Assembly: GCF_004000905.1 (NCBI RefSeq)
Contig: NZ_BIMD01000048.1
Coordinates: 1-37,487, forward strand
Reading direction: 5' to 3'
DNA: 37,487 nucleotides
DNA from: Paenibacillus humicus NBRC 102415
GTDB lineage: Bacteria > Bacillota > Bacilli > Paenibacillales > Paenibacillaceae
The position numbers and the translations under genes are program-made. How positions within the stretch are numbered: position 1 is the first letter of the stretch; the number at the start of each line of letters is the position of its first letter. Below are positions 1-6,200 of the stretch, one piece after another. The notes beneath the pieces were generated by a model. It worked only from the letters and a program-made list of their open reading frames with translations, ran no database searches and was not told the origin of the DNA.

Positions 1-146
1 AAATTAATCGCCTGTTCATCGCCATCAAGCGTATTGGAGAGCTGCACCGTTAGCGTCCGGTAAGGCTTCGCGATATCACCCGACCATTCGACCGATGTGA
101 CTAGCGCATCGATATACGTTTTGCCATCGTAAAGCACGCGTATCAT
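1..146 (-). CDS. XkdQ-like phage tail/baseplate protein, N-terminal fragment (runs off left edge)
   Basis: An ORF starts at ATG 144-146 and is open to the window edge, giving 48 residues. A clear Shine-Dalgarno (AGGAGAGGTGAC) lies just upstream of the ATG. The start of the protein (MIRVLYDGK, then VTSVEWSGD and LTVQLSNT) resembles the N-terminus of PBSX XkdQ / YqbQ-type proteins, which sit at the tail tip or baseplate hub of contractile-tailed phages. It follows the DUF2577 gene by 14 bp in the same direction, a neighbourhood typical of XkdQ-XkdR modules. Family assignment rests on the first 48 residues only; the remainder is outside the window. Confidence 0.6.
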   Translation of the reverse strand, partial: MIRVLYDGKTYIDALVTSVEWSGDIAKPYRTLTVQLSNTLDGDEQAIN

Positions 147-160
147 TTTTGTCACCTCTC

Positions 161-496
161 CTACACCCGCGCTAGGATAAGATAGCGCTGATTATTGTTA
201 TATGACGCGACAACTACGCGATCGCCCACTTTAAGGCCCGCCTCGACCGTCACCTCTACACGCTCGCCGTTAGGGTAGCGGAGTGTGACGGTATGGTCGC
301 GTAGGCATTCGGCGATATCAAGCGACAGGGTATCCAATTCAAATTTTTCGTTGTCTAGTCGAACAAGAACGTTAGGTGGCGCTGCCGTTACTGTTCCGAA
401 TTCGAAATCAACGTCCTTGTTGTAGCCGAGAAACTTGATTGCGGCACGTAGTTTAGCTGCACCTGAGCCTTCTGGCATCTCAAATGTACTCACCAT
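161..496 (-). CDS. DUF2577 phage tail protein (XkdR-like)
   Basis: This is a 111-residue protein. It contains the pattern expected of DUF2577: a GTVTAAPPNVLVRLDN segment near residue 33, an ELDTLSLDIAE segment, and a C-terminal KVGDRVVVASYNNNQ / LILARV beta strand pair. DUF2577 proteins are small tail or baseplate components found beside the tape measure and XkdQ-like genes of PBSX-type contractile tails. The start ATG (494-496) overlaps the end of the tape measure gene by a few bases, so translation is probably coupled. The exact role of the family is not established. Confidence 0.75.
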   Translation of the reverse strand: MVSTFEMPEGSGAAKLRAAIKFLGYNKDVDFEFGTVTAAPPNVLVRLDNEKFELDTLSLDIAECLRDHTVTLRYPNGERVEVTVEAGLKVGDRVVVASYNNNQRYLILARV

Positions 497-2418
497 GCAA
501 CTATGCCTGCTATCTTGTGAGCAATTAGGTCAACGTCAGCCTGTTCGCGAATAGTAGTGCCGTATAGGTTAACGTTGACCTGCGGCGCTGGTTTGTTGGC
601 AATTTGTGTTCCGAGCGTTTGGAGTCTTTCGTCGACTTTCGGAAGGTGTGCGAGATAACCGTCTGTCTGATCCGGTAGGCGGAGAACGCTATCAAGCGAA
701 CCCGAAGTCTTAGCGCCGGCTCCATACGTTTGCTGCAAATAATTACTGAGGCCGTCTACTTGCGCGGCCGTAGCTGGAGGCACAGTCGAGGTCATACGCG
801 ATACAGGCGCTCCGCCCGTAAGAACCGCGCTTGAGTATTTCGAATTCGGGTCCTTATGCGCATTCTCCCAAACGCTGCCGAGATAGCCGGTTCCGAGCGC
901 TGCCACAACCCCAGCGATGGCGTACGGACTTTTCGCGTATTTTGCTACGGTTGATCCGCCGACTGCGGTGGGTACGCCTTTGCCTGGTCCTGGGGAACCC
1001 TTACCGGTACTAGCGCCTTTGCCTGTCAGAGTCTTAAAGCCCGCGTATCCGCCAAGCAACGCGAGCAAATCCGGATTATTCAAAATCCCCGTTAGAATAC
1101 CGCCGCCCAGCGCTACGCCGAGTTTTGTCGCAGCTTCAATGAGTGGTGCGGACGCCTTCAGTGATTGCGCGAGAGTATCGGTAAGCTTCGTTCCAATTGC
1201 GGAAATCTTCGCGTTACCGCCTCCGTCAAACCACGAATTAAACGCCGTCATGATGTCGTTAAATACGAATGCGATTTTCGCCTTGATCGTATCCAGCTTC
1301 GTAAACTCCGGATTATCGAAATAGCGCGCCTTGATTTTTTTGAACGCGCTGCTAACCGTTTCTACGAATTTTGTCGTCATAGTTCGCGCGGTTGTACGAA
1401 GCTTCTCGCCCCATTTATCGATCGTTGCTCCGTTTTTATCGATCCAATCGACCAGCTTACGCAAGGGCGGTGTAATGCCCTCCGCGATACCTTGGCCCCA
1501 TTTCGTAAGGATCTTCGAGTTAAACGTATCCTTGATCGTCGAATACATGCCGAGGAGTGATTTCGACTGCTTATCCATCATCTTCGGGAAGCGCTCGTTC
1601 AGACCGTCCATGAGCGTATTAATTGCGAAATTAGCCGGCACAAGTCCTTTCGAAGATAACTCCATGACCTTCGTCGTCGTTGTTCCGAGTTTCTTCGCGA
1701 GGATATCCCAAACGGGAATGCCCGCCTCCATCAGTTGGAGTGCTTCGTCACCCTGCAGCTTGCTCTTCGCCTTAATCTGACCGATAGCCAGCGTAAGCCG
1801 ATCGATACCATCCGCACCAAGTCCGAGGCCAGCCGCAGCGTTTCCGAGACTCGTCATCATCGGCAGAATTTGTTTCGACGCGAACCCGAACGCGAGCAAC
1901 CGTTTTGATGCGTCGCGAATCTGCGGAAGTTCGAAGGGGGTTGCGTTCGCAAAGTCAGTTAATTGTGCGAGGAACGCCTGCGCCTTTTGCGCACTGCCGA
2001 GCATCGTTGTAAAAGCGATATTCGCCTGCTCCGCCTCCGCTGCGAGTCCTAGTCCGCGCTTGGATACGTTATAGGCTCCGTAGGCAGCCGCGCTTGCGCC
2101 CGCTATTCCGGCAGCACCGAGACCGATCGCGCCCCACTTGATGCCGCGTCCAACTTTGCGCTCCAACGAAGAAAACGCGTTGCCGGCGCTTTTTAACGCG
2201 CGCTCTGTAGCGCTGATTTCGCGGCGTACAGCGCCTGCGCCCGCTACAAATCGGCCGTTAGCTGTGCGTAGTCTTTCAGTGGCGTCGGTGTATGTCGCGG
2301 CTGCTTTCTTCGCGCGGTCGGTCGCATCGGTAACGTCTTTTATCGTCCGTGCTGCGCGCTTCATAGGCGCTGACATATTGTCAACGAGTTTTAATTTCGC
2401 TACTAAATCGTAGGCCAT
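490..2418 (-). CDS. Phage tail tape measure protein
   Basis: The protein has 642 residues. Residues 1-95 are a charged, coiled-coil-like segment rich in Lys, Arg and Ala. A hydrophobic Gly/Ala-rich segment follows (about 95-120). Residues 130-310 match the tape-measure N-terminal domain recognisable by phrases such as ANATPFELPQIRDASKRLL and LQGDEALQLMEAGIPVWDIL. The C-terminal half includes hydrophobic helices and a Gly/Pro/Ser-rich linker (about 465-495), and ends with a segment of the type QVNVNLYGTTIREQADV common at tape measure C-termini. Tape measure proteins set tail length and are injected with the DNA. At 642 aa it is on the short side. The SD (AAGGACG) is 14 nt from the ATG, which is longer than usual. 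It is directly followed by DUF2577 and XkdQ-like genes. Confidence 0.92.
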   Translation of the reverse strand: MAYDLVAKLKLVDNMSAPMKRAARTIKDVTDATDRAKKAAATYTDATERLRTANGRFVAGAGAVRREISATERALKSAGNAFSSLERKVGRGIKWGAIGLGAAGIAGASAAAYGAYNVSKRGLGLAAEAEQANIAFTTMLGSAQKAQAFLAQLTDFANATPFELPQIRDASKRLLAFGFASKQILPMMTSLGNAAAGLGLGADGIDRLTLAIGQIKAKSKLQGDEALQLMEAGIPVWDILAKKLGTTTTKVMELSSKGLVPANFAINTLMDGLNERFPKMMDKQSKSLLGMYSTIKDTFNSKILTKWGQGIAEGITPPLRKLVDWIDKNGATIDKWGEKLRTTARTMTTKFVETVSSAFKKIKARYFDNPEFTKLDTIKAKIAFVFNDIMTAFNSWFDGGGNAKISAIGTKLTDTLAQSLKASAPLIEAATKLGVALGGGILTGILNNPDLLALLGGYAGFKTLTGKGASTGKGSPGPGKGVPTAVGGSTVAKYAKSPYAIAGVVAALGTGYLGSVWENAHKDPNSKYSSAVLTGGAPVSRMTSTVPPATAAQVDGLSNYLQQTYGAGAKTSGSLDSVLRLPDQTDGYLAHLPKVDERLQTLGTQIANKPAPQVNVNLYGTTIREQADVDLIAHKIAGIVAW

Positions 2419-2435
2419 ATGTTCATCATTCGTCC

Positions 2436-2537
2436 TTAATGCGAAACGCTGACCGTCTGCTCTCGACTGAGATTTGTTTGCCGGTCGTGAAGCCCGCTTA
2501 GTTTAGCGTCGTATCGTTCGGACGTCTTGACTTCAAT
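2436..2537 (-). CDS. Possible 33-residue ORF before the tape measure (ATT start or frameshift product)
   Basis: Between the upstream gene and the tape measure, one reading frame stays open up to a TAA 17 bp before the tape measure ATG. Its translation (IEVKTSERYDAKLSG, then LHDRQTNLSREQTVSVSH) looks protein-like. The frame has no ATG. It could begin at an ATT that overlaps the TGA of the upstream gene, at a GTG inside the upstream gene, or be reached by a shift into the +1 (equivalently -2) frame. Tail assembly chaperone genes just upstream of tape measures often use such a shift, which is why this is recorded. No slippery site and no SD is obvious, so this call is weak. Confidence 0.3.
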   Translation of the reverse strand: MEVKTSERYDAKLSGLHDRQTNLSREQTVSVSH

Positions 2538-2898
2538 ATTTCTGCGCGAGCAACGGAACACGACCGGCCGCGGCGGCTGCTCTCTCCGCAATCAACGCAA
2601 CTAGACCCGCCTGTCTCTGTAGTTGCCGTTCGTGTGCGTTGCCTGCGCGGTACATCCTATCAAGCTCCGCCGACTCTTGGATAAATAACTGTATCTGATA
2701 ACCAACGGTCTTTAGATCAGTCCGCTTGCTGCGGCGAAGGTCCTGCGTAAGCGTCATGATTTCGCGATACTCCACCGGCCAGCGTTCTTCAAAGCGCCAG
2801 TCTCCGCATGTAATGTGCTCCCTCGTCTCGTTATGCAGCGCGAGGATAGCGGAGATGCGTTCCAGTTTCGCGCATGTGGCGTCATCAATCTCGAACAT
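2533..2898 (-). CDS. Hypothetical helical phage protein, 121 aa, immediately upstream of the tape measure
   Basis: The start ATG (2896-2898) is preceded by an excellent SD (AAGGAGGG, 6 nt spacing); a longer version of the ORF begins inside the terminator upstream and is rejected. The protein is mostly charged and helical (CAKLERISAILALHNETRE, later LDRMYRAGNAHERQLQRQ). I recognise no domain. The position directly 5' of the tape measure, and an overlapping open frame at its 3' end, are reminiscent of tail assembly chaperone genes, but this is inference from position only. It stands alone behind a strong terminator, so its transcription needs read-through or an unseen promoter. Confidence 0.7.
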   Translation of the reverse strand: MFEIDDATCAKLERISAILALHNETREHITCGDWRFEERWPVEYREIMTLTQDLRRSKRTDLKTVGYQIQLFIQESAELDRMYRAGNAHERQLQRQAGLVALIAERAAAAAGRVPLLAQKY

Positions 2899-2915
2899 TC
2901 TCGTCCCTCCTTCGT

Positions 2916-2947
2916 AAAAAAAAAAAATAAAGAAGCCCGAAGGCTTC
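2916..2947 (-). terminator. Rho-independent terminator, leftward
   Basis: On the minus strand a perfect 6-bp stem with a UUCG tetraloop (GAAGCC-TTCG-GGCTTC, 2932-2947) is followed by a long T tract (2916-2931). It lies just after the gene ending at 2954 and just before the SD of the gene starting at 2898, in the middle of an otherwise continuous leftward gene array. Confidence 0.85.
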
Positions 2948-2953
2948 ACGCTA

Positions 2954-3610
2954 TTAGTCCCCGTAGACCTCGCGACCAATGGCGCAGCTTCCGGCCTCAA
3001 TTCTGCCGAGTTTCAAGGCGTTGTGAACTTCGGTACTATCGACCCCGTAAATCTGCGGCGATCCCCCGCGGAACTCGAACGATTGTTCAGCAAAAAATGG
3101 CGCGTCGATATCCCGAGCTAGATTCGGATTTGTCTCGCGGAGAGTTTCGTAATAAATCGCGCCGGCGGCCGCTCTGAATGCGCGGTACTGCACGATCGCC
3201 TGTAAATAAGCGTACTTAGCTTCGGCCACCTTCGAGAGCGCATCGTCATGTCCGGCGTCGAAGAACTTGCGCGCTTCTTCCTTCGCAATCGTGACGGCTG
3301 CCTTCGCTAATCGGTCCTGATCGCCGGAAACCGTCCTAAATGCTCTGCCCTTGCGGTCTGTCATCGCGCTGAGCGCAAGTTGGGCGTCTACGATGCGGCG
3401 GCGCAGGTCCGTTTCTTGCGGCTGAGTGGCGGCGTCCAGGTCGTCGAGCGTCGAGTCAATCAACGCGTCAAGCTCCGCCTGCATTGCGTTAATACTCGCG
3501 GTCAGCTCCGCAATCCGTTCGTCAAGACGCTGGTCAACGTCTCCGAGTTTTTGTCCCGCAGCCTTATACGCGTCGATGGCTGCTTGTACTTTCGCTGGCA
3601 TTTTCGTCAT
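2954..3610 (-). CDS. Hypothetical coiled-coil phage protein, 218 aa
   Basis: The chosen start is ATG 3608-3610 with AAGGGG 8 nt upstream; the ORF extends further but without an SD. Residues 1-110 are strongly coiled-coil-like with heptad Leu/Ala and many charged residues (LGDVDQRLDERIAELTAS, then MQAELDALIDSTLDDLDAA). The C-terminal part includes a Phe-rich segment near residue 175 (APFFAEQSFEFRGGS). It is followed by a strong terminator. No family is recognised. Coiled-coil proteins near tail genes can be scaffolds or structural, but position gives no firm answer. Confidence 0.75.
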   Translation of the reverse strand: MTKMPAKVQAAIDAYKAAGQKLGDVDQRLDERIAELTASINAMQAELDALIDSTLDDLDAATQPQETDLRRRIVDAQLALSAMTDRKGRAFRTVSGDQDRLAKAAVTIAKEEARKFFDAGHDDALSKVAEAKYAYLQAIVQYRAFRAAAGAIYYETLRETNPNLARDIDAPFFAEQSFEFRGGSPQIYGVDSTEVHNALKLGRIEAGSCAIGREVYGD

Positions 3611-3624
3611 GTTTTCGTTCCCCT

Positions 3625-4110
3625 TTATCGGATAAATTTGCTTGGCTTTACGATCAGGTCGCGCCATAACCGGAGTTGGCCGGCGAGCGTGCGCGAATCC
3701 TCCAGCGCCGTCATTGCGTCGTCGATTACCGCGGATTCCTCCGGCAGCGCGTCGGCATCGTCTTTCCGGAACGCGGCGAACTCTACGTCATCAAAACGGC
3801 GGAGAACGCGTTTGGTCGTCTGCAGCAACGCAGGATAAAGCGGCCGGTTGGCGTCAAGGATCTCGTAGCCGATCGCGCCGGATACGACTTCATCCATAAC
3901 GATGCGGAGCCGAATCTTACCCGCCTGGCGCGCAGCCTCCCGCAATGCCCGTTGAAGCGCGACATGAGCGCAGTACGTTTCGTCGAAGCGGCGCTCATCG
4001 TGCGTCAGGTAAACGCCTTCAGACGCGACTCCTTCGTAATTGACGAGGCACCACGAATAGGCCGCGCGCTTATCGTCGGCCACACTCGCGATATAGAGGG
4101 AATAGTTCAT
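3625..4110 (-). CDS. Hypothetical phage protein, possible RNase H-like fold
   Basis: The protein has 161 residues. Its ATG overlaps the stop of the upstream gene in an ATGA arrangement, so translation is probably coupled. The N-terminus reads as alternating beta strands (YSLYIASVADD, AAYSWCLVNYEG), then a helix beginning with an acidic/polar segment (FDETYCAHVALQRALREAA), then a strand (KIRLRIVMD). A C-terminal stretch (FDDVEFAAFRKDDADALPEES) sits where RNase HI-like proteins have their last acidic motif. The layout is shared with the protein at 4336-4743. The catalytic acidic set of RNase H is not clearly complete. The fold assignment is my inference and needs a structure or profile search. 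Confidence 0.7.
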   Translation of the reverse strand: MNYSLYIASVADDKRAAYSWCLVNYEGVASEGVYLTHDERRFDETYCAHVALQRALREAARQAGKIRLRIVMDEVVSGAIGYEILDANRPLYPALLQTTKRVLRRFDDVEFAAFRKDDADALPEESAVIDDAMTALEDSRTLAGQLRLWRDLIVKPSKFIR

Positions 4111-4313
4111 TCCATTAGCCCGGCGGCGCGGAGCTTCGCAATTAGCGCGTTCAGATCGGCTTTCAGGCCGGCGACGTCAGAAGCGGTGGACGACGCTTGA
4201 TTCTGCGCCACACGTCCTTGCAGTTCTTGAATCATGGAGCCCGGTTTAAGCACGTCATTCCCCTGCATCAGTCGTACGTCGAGCAGTTCTGCTTGTTGGT
4301 CGGTAATTTTCAT
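4107..4313 (-). CDS. Small coiled-coil phage protein, 68 aa
   Basis: The start is ATG 4311-4313 with SD AGAGGAAG at good spacing; a longer reading of the frame is rejected because it overlaps the neighbouring gene and lacks an SD. The sequence is polar and helical, with a C-terminal leucine-rich segment (VAGLKADLNALIAKLRAAG) likely to form a short coiled coil. It ends in ATGGAATGA, so its stop overlaps the ATG of the next gene. Function unknown. Confidence 0.7.
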   Translation of the reverse strand: MKITDQQAELLDVRLMQGNDVLKPGSMIQELQGRVAQNQASSTASDVAGLKADLNALIAKLRAAGLME

Positions 4314-4335
4314 GGTTAATCTTCCTCTCGTTTTT

Positions 4336-4743
4336 TTATACTGGCATTGAAATCGTCGTTCCCCGCCTGAGCGCGTCGTTGGCGAGTTCCAGCGCATCGC
4401 TCCGCCTGACGATAATGTGCCGCTGCTCAAAGCGGAGCCGAACGTTAAGGCCGTCGCGCGCATATAGTCGTAGCTGATCGCGTATTTCCGCGTGACGATT
4501 GAACGGCCCCACAAAAGAGGCGAACTCGACTTCCGTATGCTCCGGATCGACCGCCGCCAGTGACTCACTAAGTATCACCGTGACGGCTTGGCGTATGGAT
4601 GGCGATTTCAGGTCATCGCGTACCCACGAGCATATCCAGTACGGCAGGAAACCTTCGTCCGTCAAGCGCTGGAACTCGACGCCTGCAACTACGCGCCCAT
4701 CATTTGTCTTCGTGACGGCGACGAATGCGTACGTCTTGTTCAA
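4336..4743 (-). CDS. Hypothetical phage protein, possible RNase H-like fold (second copy of the layout)
   Basis: The protein has 135 residues. It begins at TTG 4741-4743, which overlaps the TGA of the upstream cold-shock gene (TTGA), so reinitiation is likely. The N-terminal pattern (TYAFVAVTKTNDG, RVVAGVEFQRL) is a pair of beta strands with a turn, followed by a helix (SPSIRQAVTVILSESLAAV), a strand (TEVEFASFVG) and a C-terminal strand-helix (HIIVRRSDALELANDAL). This order matches the RNase H-like reverse-transcriptase-associated fold, but the usual acidic catalytic residues are not obvious. The similarity to the product of 3625-4110 is at the level of layout. Function unknown. Confidence 0.7.
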   Translation of the reverse strand: MNKTYAFVAVTKTNDGRVVAGVEFQRLTDEGFLPYWICSWVRDDLKSPSIRQAVTVILSESLAAVDPEHTEVEFASFVGPFNRHAEIRDQLRLYARDGLNVRLRFEQRHIIVRRSDALELANDALRRGTTISMPV

Positions 4744-5084
4744 CGGTGGAAGGACTCCGCGACATTGACCGCCTGTTCCTTTCCGTTGCGCGCGTTCACC
4801 TCGATATCAAACGTCACCTTGTCGCCGTAGCGCGGTTGAAAGATGCCACACTCGTTAAGCTGCGATTGGTGGACGAAGACTTGCACGCCGTCCTCCGCTT
4901 CGATAAATGAGAAGCCGCGGTCCGTGATTTTGACGATGCGGCCACGCTTCTTCTTCGGCTTGTCTGGCGGCTCCGGCGTTGCTACCGTCGTACTCCGCGC
5001 GATACTCGGCCCAATAGTCGCGATCATGTCACCCGTCTCATCTCCGCCAGTCCACGTTTTACTTCCACCATTTCCGTTTCCCAT
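4740..5084 (-). CDS. Cold-shock-domain protein with N-terminal extension (phage)
   Basis: The protein has 114 residues. Residues about 47-108 form a cold-shock domain: RGRIVKI, then the RNP1-like GFSFIEAEDG, the RNP2-like VQVFVHQSQL, then YGDKVTFDIEV and a final GKEQAVNV. Such domains bind single-stranded RNA or DNA. The first 45 residues are a Gly/Thr-rich low-complexity tail followed by a basic PPDKPKKKRG linker, which ordinary CspA/CspB proteins lack. The SD GGGAG is 8 nt before the ATG. The gene overlaps its upstream neighbour by 61 bp and its stop overlaps the TTG of the next gene. A role in phage mRNA or ssDNA handling is plausible but not shown. Confidence 0.85.
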   Translation of the reverse strand: MGNGNGGSKTWTGGDETGDMIATIGPSIARSTTVATPEPPDKPKKKRGRIVKITDRGFSFIEAEDGVQVFVHQSQLNECGIFQPRYGDKVTFDIEVNARNGKEQAVNVAESFHR

Positions 5085-5284
5085 TCCGTCATCTCCCGTT
5101 TTGTTTTCTGCTTGCGCTCGCTCTTGCCTGCGATACCCGGCGCCATGATCCGCACAATACGCTCTGACACTGAGTCGCCGTAAATAACCGTCTTCGTCGC
5201 GCCTGTCACATCGTCAGTCAGCGTTACTTTCCGCTGATACTGCGATATGGGCTGAATCTCCGTCACTACTAGCAAGGTGCTCAC
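5024..5284 (-). CDS. Hypothetical phage protein, up to 86 aa, overlapping both neighbours
   Basis: The reading frame overlaps the upstream gene by 71 bp and the cold-shock gene by 61 bp. The N-terminal half looks beta-rich (TEIQPISQYQRKVTLTD, then TKTVIYGDSV), and the C-terminal half is basic and helical. The start is uncertain: GTG 5282-5284 has a GGAG almost adjacent, and TTG three codons later (5273-5275) has that GGAG at a better distance of about 10 nt. No domain is recognised. The double overlap lowers confidence, but the translation looks protein-like throughout. Confidence 0.55.
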   Translation of the reverse strand: MSTLLVVTEIQPISQYQRKVTLTDDVTGATKTVIYGDSVSERIVRIMAPGIAGKSERKQKTKREMTEWETEMVEVKRGLAEMRRVT

Positions 5285-5567
5285 ACTCCATCAACTTAAA
5301 AATGTGGTCGATCGCCGTGCGGATCTCACTTTTCTTGATTCCGTAATTTCGCATGGGAGAGTACGCCATACAAATTTCAATCGCCACTTTCTCGATGCGC
5401 CGGCACCTCTGAGCCAGGTCGTAGCCGACAAGCGTATCCGCCCGGACATTGCCGCGGATGTAATCGTCAATCTTGATGTAAAGCGCCTTGCGCCAGTGAT
5501 CGCGCATGTCGTACGGCTCAAAGATTAACGGTCGTTTAACGCCATAGTCGATTTCATAACGGTTCAC
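5214..5567 (-). CDS. Hypothetical basic phage protein, 117 aa
   Basis: I choose GTG 5565-5567 as start because GGAGGAGG lies 9 nt upstream and the GTGA overlaps the stop of the preceding gene. An upstream ATG (5610-5612) has AGGA directly against it and is unlikely. The protein begins MNRYEIDYGVKRPLIFEPYD and has several basic helical segments (RCRRIEKVAIEICM, KSEIRTAIDHIFKLME). No domain is recognised. It is part of a tightly packed leftward operon. Confidence 0.7.
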   Translation of the reverse strand: MNRYEIDYGVKRPLIFEPYDMRDHWRKALYIKIDDYIRGNVRADTLVGYDLAQRCRRIEKVAIEICMAYSPMRNYGIKKSEIRTAIDHIFKLMECEHLASSDGDSAHIAVSAESNAD

Positions 5568-5746
5568 CGTTTTCGCCCTCCTCCGAGGATTACGTGCTTT
5601 AAATAGCGGCATTCCTGCGGCTCATCGCGATACAACTTACATCGCGGATCTTGCTCCGTTTCTAGCGCGCGCATCAGGCGGCATGCACAGCCAGGCTCGT
5701 ACATATCGCACCACTGTCGCGCCCTTTCTTTATCTGTAGCGTTCAT
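5564..5746 (-). CDS. Small Cys-rich phage protein, 60 aa
   Basis: The start is ATG 5744-5746 with GAGGGG 7 nt upstream, rather than the ATG five codons earlier, which lacks an SD. The 60-residue product contains five cysteines spaced as C-x6-C-x-C-x16-C-x8-C (WCDMYEPGCACRLMRALE, then CKLYRDEPQECRYLKH). This could bind zinc or form a compact helical knot. Small Cys-rich proteins of this look are common in phage early operons. Its stop overlaps the next gene (GTGA). Function unknown. Confidence 0.7.
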   Translation of the reverse strand: MNATDKERARQWCDMYEPGCACRLMRALETEQDPRCKLYRDEPQECRYLKHVILGGGRKR

Positions 5747-5859
5747 CCCTCGACCCCTCATATATGATACGGTTGACCTCGTTTCGGCCGCGTTTTAGGC
5801 ACGCCAATTAAGCGCCGGTGTCATTGGAACCCCCGCGCTTTCGAACGTCTTATTTCGCG

Positions 5860-6084
5860 TCAGAATACAAGCTTGCTCGATGCCTTTGCGCGCGCCAGCG
5901 TCTCGATAACATCTTCGCCGGCACCGCATTCCAGCGCGATCCGAACGCGAAGATTTGCCGATACATTGCGGCGGCCGCTTTCAACATCGCCAATCAGCGA
6001 AGCACTAACGCCGAGACGTTTGGCGAACTGGACTTGCGTTAATCCAAGCTTTAGCCGGAGTCCGCGTACACCCGATCCATCCAT
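5860..6084 (-). CDS. XRE/Cro-family helix-turn-helix regulator (early operon)
   Basis: The protein has 74 residues, almost entirely an XRE-type DNA-binding domain: the core helices read LRLKLGLTQVQFAKRLGVS and then ASLIGDVESGRRNVSANL. The start ATG has a perfect SD (AAGGAGGT, 8 nt) and shares one base with the TAA of the CxxC mini-ORF upstream. Its place in the middle of the leftward early operon suggests a Cro-like or middle-gene regulator, distinct from the repressor at 11114-11344. Confidence 0.85.
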   Translation of the reverse strand: MDGSGVRGLRLKLGLTQVQFAKRLGVSASLIGDVESGRRNVSANLRVRIALECGAGEDVIETLARAKASSKLVF

Positions 6085-6146
6085 TACGCTTTACCTCCTT
6101 TTCCCTTTGAAATCTCGCACAGTGGGCAAATAAAATACCGGGGAAT
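6084..6146 (-). CDS. CxxC mini-ORF (about 20 aa) with apparent ATT start
   Basis: One frame between the genes at 6201 and 6084 encodes PRYFICPLCEISKGKGGKA, a zinc-knuckle-like CPxC motif with a basic tail. Its TAA shares a base with the ATG of the XRE gene (TAATG). The frame has no ATG, GTG or TTG between its upstream TGA and the CPxC motif. The best start is ATT 6144-6146, with GGGGGAG 8 nt upstream. It is very short, so it could be a remnant or a leader peptide coupling translation of the XRE gene. Confidence 0.45.
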   Translation of the reverse strand: MPRYFICPLCEISKGKGGKA

Positions 6147-6200
6147 CGCCTGATCTCCCCCTGCTCATCTATACAATTATGTCGCTACTTAAAACGGGGA

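Noticed and set aside
1165-1780. Plus-strand ORFs within the tape measure gene
   Set aside because: Shadows of the tape measure coding strand; no SD and no protein-like pattern.
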